Source: JADJPL01 sp040382095
GTDB taxonomy: Bacteria; Bacteroidota; Bacteroidia; Chitinophagales; Saprospiraceae
Direction: 5' to 3'
NCBI GenBank assembly: GCA_040382095.1
Contig: JBEIGB010000001.1
Coordinates: forward strand, 1-64,000
Length of the DNA: 64,000 nt
The notes below the pieces were generated by a model that did not search any database, was not told the DNA's origin, and saw only the letters and a program-made list of their open reading frames with translations. Positions 62,685 through 64,000 of this stretch are shown piece after piece (position 1 is the first letter of the stretch; each line of letters starts with the position of its first letter). The position numbers and the translations under genes are program-made.

Positions 62685-63362
62685 ATGATCTTCCAATTGC
62701 TGCTGGCTGTTGTACCTGGGTTGGCCATTGCCTGGTTTATCTATCGGATAGATAAATACGAGCGGGAAAAATTTTTTCCACTGACCCTGGCTTTTTTACT
62801 GGGCATGTTGATTACTCTCCCTATCATGGAAGCCCAAAAATGGTTCTTCACAATGGGCTGGGAGCAGTCGGCGTCGCTCTTTCCCGCCCTGTTTGTTTCT
62901 TTTATCCTTGTTTCCCTTCCCGAAGAAACGGTAAAATTCCTTGCACTCCTGTTCTCCTCTGCCCATAAACGGCATTTTAACGAGCCTTTAGACGGTATTG
63001 TGTATTCAGTAATGATCAGCATGGGGTTTGCCACACTCGAAAATATCTATTACGCCCTGGAATTTGGGATGCCGACGACCGCCTTACGTGCCCTCACCGC
63101 CGTACCAGCACATGCCGTATTTGCCGCTATGATGGGCTATTATGTAGGCAAAGCAACATTCCAAACACAAAAAAAGCGACCGCTGCTCTTGAAGGGTTGG
63201 GCTGTAGCCATCACCGTACATGGCATCTACGACTTCTTCATCATCCAGGAAATATACGATGCACTCGCCTTACTCGCTATTGTCACCCTGACCATCAGCC
63301 TGTTTTTTGCCTTTAGGCTGATCAGGGAAGGGCAGGAAGCTTCACCGTTTAAAAAAGAGTAA
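62685..63362 (+). CDS. prsW: PrsW-family glutamic intramembrane protease
   Basis: 225 residues from the ATG at 62685. About six membrane helices. Catalytic Glu pair in SLPEETVKFLALLF (EE at 80-81), with HAVFAAMMGYYVGKA and VHGIYDFFII as the conserved His motifs. PrsW-type proteases cut anti-sigma factors or other membrane proteins. It is the only rightward gene between 52 and 64 kb and shares its upstream gap with the divergent SpoIIE phosphatase gene. A joint regulatory role is possible but unproven. Confidence 0.9.
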   Translation: MIFQLLLAVVPGLAIAWFIYRIDKYEREKFFPLTLAFLLGMLITLPIMEAQKWFFTMGWEQSASLFPALFVSFILVSLPEETVKFLALLFSSAHKRHFNEPLDGIVYSVMISMGFATLENIYYALEFGMPTTALRALTAVPAHAVFAAMMGYYVGKATFQTQKKRPLLLKGWAVAITVHGIYDFFIIQEIYDALALLAIVTLTISLFFAFRLIREGQEASPFKKE

Positions 63363-63394
63363 GATCGCCGGTCGTTGTACCTCCGCTCCTGGTT

Positions 63395-63736
63395 TTATTT
63401 ACTAAGCTTTTCATTCCCCGCATGACGCTCCGCGTCCCGCACCGTTTTCTTTTCCAGATTTTTTTTCAATGCTTCACCAAGATCAACCCCAGTTTGGTTC
63501 GCGATACAAACCAGCACAAATAATACGTCCGCCAACTCATCGCTGAGATCCTCCCTGGCACTCAGCGCTTCCTCAGGTCGCTTAAAAGATTGTTCTCCAT
63601 ATATCCTCGCCATAAGACGGGCCACCTCGCCAACTTCCTCCATCAAAATCGCAGTATTCGTCAATTCGTTATAATATCGTACCCCGATAGTCCTGATCCA
63701 GGTATCTATTATTTGCTGCACTTCCCGGATTTCCAT
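63395..63736 (-). CDS. MazG-family nucleotide pyrophosphohydrolase
   Basis: 113 residues. It hydrolyses NTPs to NMP and pyrophosphate, clearing abnormal nucleotides. EEVGEVARLMARI (33-45) and DLSDELADVLFVLVCIANQT hold the metal-binding Glu/Asp residues. The ATG at 63736 overlaps the dtd stop codon in TGATG (63734-63738), so the pair is translationally coupled, a pairing common in Bacteroidota. A GTG three bases earlier is in frame but less likely. Confidence 0.92.
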   Translation of the reverse strand: MEIREVQQIIDTWIRTIGVRYYNELTNTAILMEEVGEVARLMARIYGEQSFKRPEEALSAREDLSDELADVLFVLVCIANQTGVDLGEALKKNLEKKTVRDAERHAGNEKLSK

Positions 63737-64000
63737 CACTCTTTTGTTTTTGTGTCTATAATGATCGTGACCGGCCCGTCATTAATCAAAGCGACCTGCA
63801 TATCCGCACCAAACTCCCCCGTCACCACAGGTACTTTTGCCCAAAAAGTCAGTTGTGCAATAAATTCCTCGTAAAGCGATATGGCCACCTCCGGACGGGC
63901 AGCCCGGATAAACGAAGGCCGGTTCCCTTTTTTTGTACCCGCAAATAAAGTGAACTGGCTGATGACCAGTATTTCTCCTCCGGCCTGCTGTATCGAAAGA
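63736..64000 (-). CDS. dtd: D-aminoacyl-tRNA deacylase, C-terminal part (cut by window edge)
   Basis: 88 residues of the protein, running off the right edge; the N-terminus lies beyond 64000. The enzyme removes D-amino acids from tRNA. Seen: QQAGGEILVISQFTLFAGTK, KGNRPSF, the conserved TGEFGADMQVALINDGPVTI and the end IDTKTKE. TGEFGADM and NDGPVT are family signatures. It overlaps the mazG start (TGATG). Confidence 0.95.
   Translation of the reverse strand, partial: LSIQQAGGEILVISQFTLFAGTKKGNRPSFIRAARPEVAISLYEEFIAQLTFWAKVPVVTGEFGADMQVALINDGPVTIIIDTKTKE

Noticed and set aside
1..64000. tRNA, rRNA, CRISPR arrays, prophage, origin of replication
   Set aside because: No cloverleaf, rRNA core sequence, regular repeat-spacer pattern, phage gene set or DnaA-box cluster was recognised on reading; a covariance-model scan could still find a small RNA.

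Overview
The window is from a chromosome of a Bacteroidota bacterium, possibly of the Saprospiria or Chitinophagia side, although the sequence alone cannot fix the order. Supporting signs are promoters of the TTTG-N19-TANNTTTG type (a perfect one at 21267-21297), few Shine-Dalgarno sequences, an AtpB with a cleavable N-terminal extension, an ATP synthase locus split into atpBEFHAG and atpDC, a fused E1 alpha/beta 2-oxoacid dehydrogenase, a DUF5606 protein and TM2/SHOCT proteins. It is mostly housekeeping chromosome; no rRNA, tRNA, CRISPR array, phage or complete insertion sequence was found.

Layout. 1-630 is an AT-rich, decayed margin with the 3' end of an unidentified (perhaps transposase) gene and a frameshifted remnant of hisE. 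0.6-3.5 kb carries two leftward membrane proteins with C-terminal DNA-binding-like domains: an AraC-type and a Kelch-like one. 3.9-23.7 kb is a rightward run: uvrB, a RelE-like/SF1 helicase/ankyrin fusion, ppc, a membrane protein-wHTH pair with creD, groES-groEL, a class A PBP, a fused branched-chain 2-oxoacid dehydrogenase E1, a DUF5606 protein and an M3 peptidase. Then come a GT2 glycosyltransferase, convergent nadB, the atpBEFHAG operon and a sugar nucleotidyltransferase. 33-44.6 kb is leftward: DUF418 protein, serine hydrolase, M28 peptidase, a TolC/RND/MFP efflux operon and a LysM glucosaminidase. 45-47.7 kb is rightward: a hipB gene overlapping a HipA-like gene whose kinase residues appear lost, a tocopherol-cyclase-like protein and a DUF1232 protein. 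47.9-49.7 kb is leftward atpDC. 49.9-51.8 kb has a GT2 and an orphan protein. 51.8-64 kb is leftward except for prsW: a NahK-like kinase, a nucleotidyltransferase, a frameshifted GH109 gene, a hypothetical protein, a cyclase, nadK, a BamA-like protein, CBS, TM2/TPR/SHOCT, SpoIIE phosphatase, mazG and the 3' part of dtd.

How genes work together. The two atp blocks together encode all eight F1Fo subunits. The NahK-like kinase, the nucleotidyltransferase and the GH109 enzyme suggest release and activation of an amino sugar, but the GH109 gene is broken by one extra G in a G6 run. The three efflux genes make one tripartite pump.

Most unusual observations: (i) the HipA-like protein keeps the family scaffold but has lost its ATP-binding Lys, catalytic Asp and metal-binding Asp; (ii) the RelE-like/helicase/ankyrin fusion; (iii) long nested inverted repeats in intergenic gaps (16331-16459, 35687-35763, 47751-47838, 54017-54189) whose arms resemble each other; (iv) two promoters whose -33 box lies inside a perfect palindrome (3555-3586 and 16500-16528).
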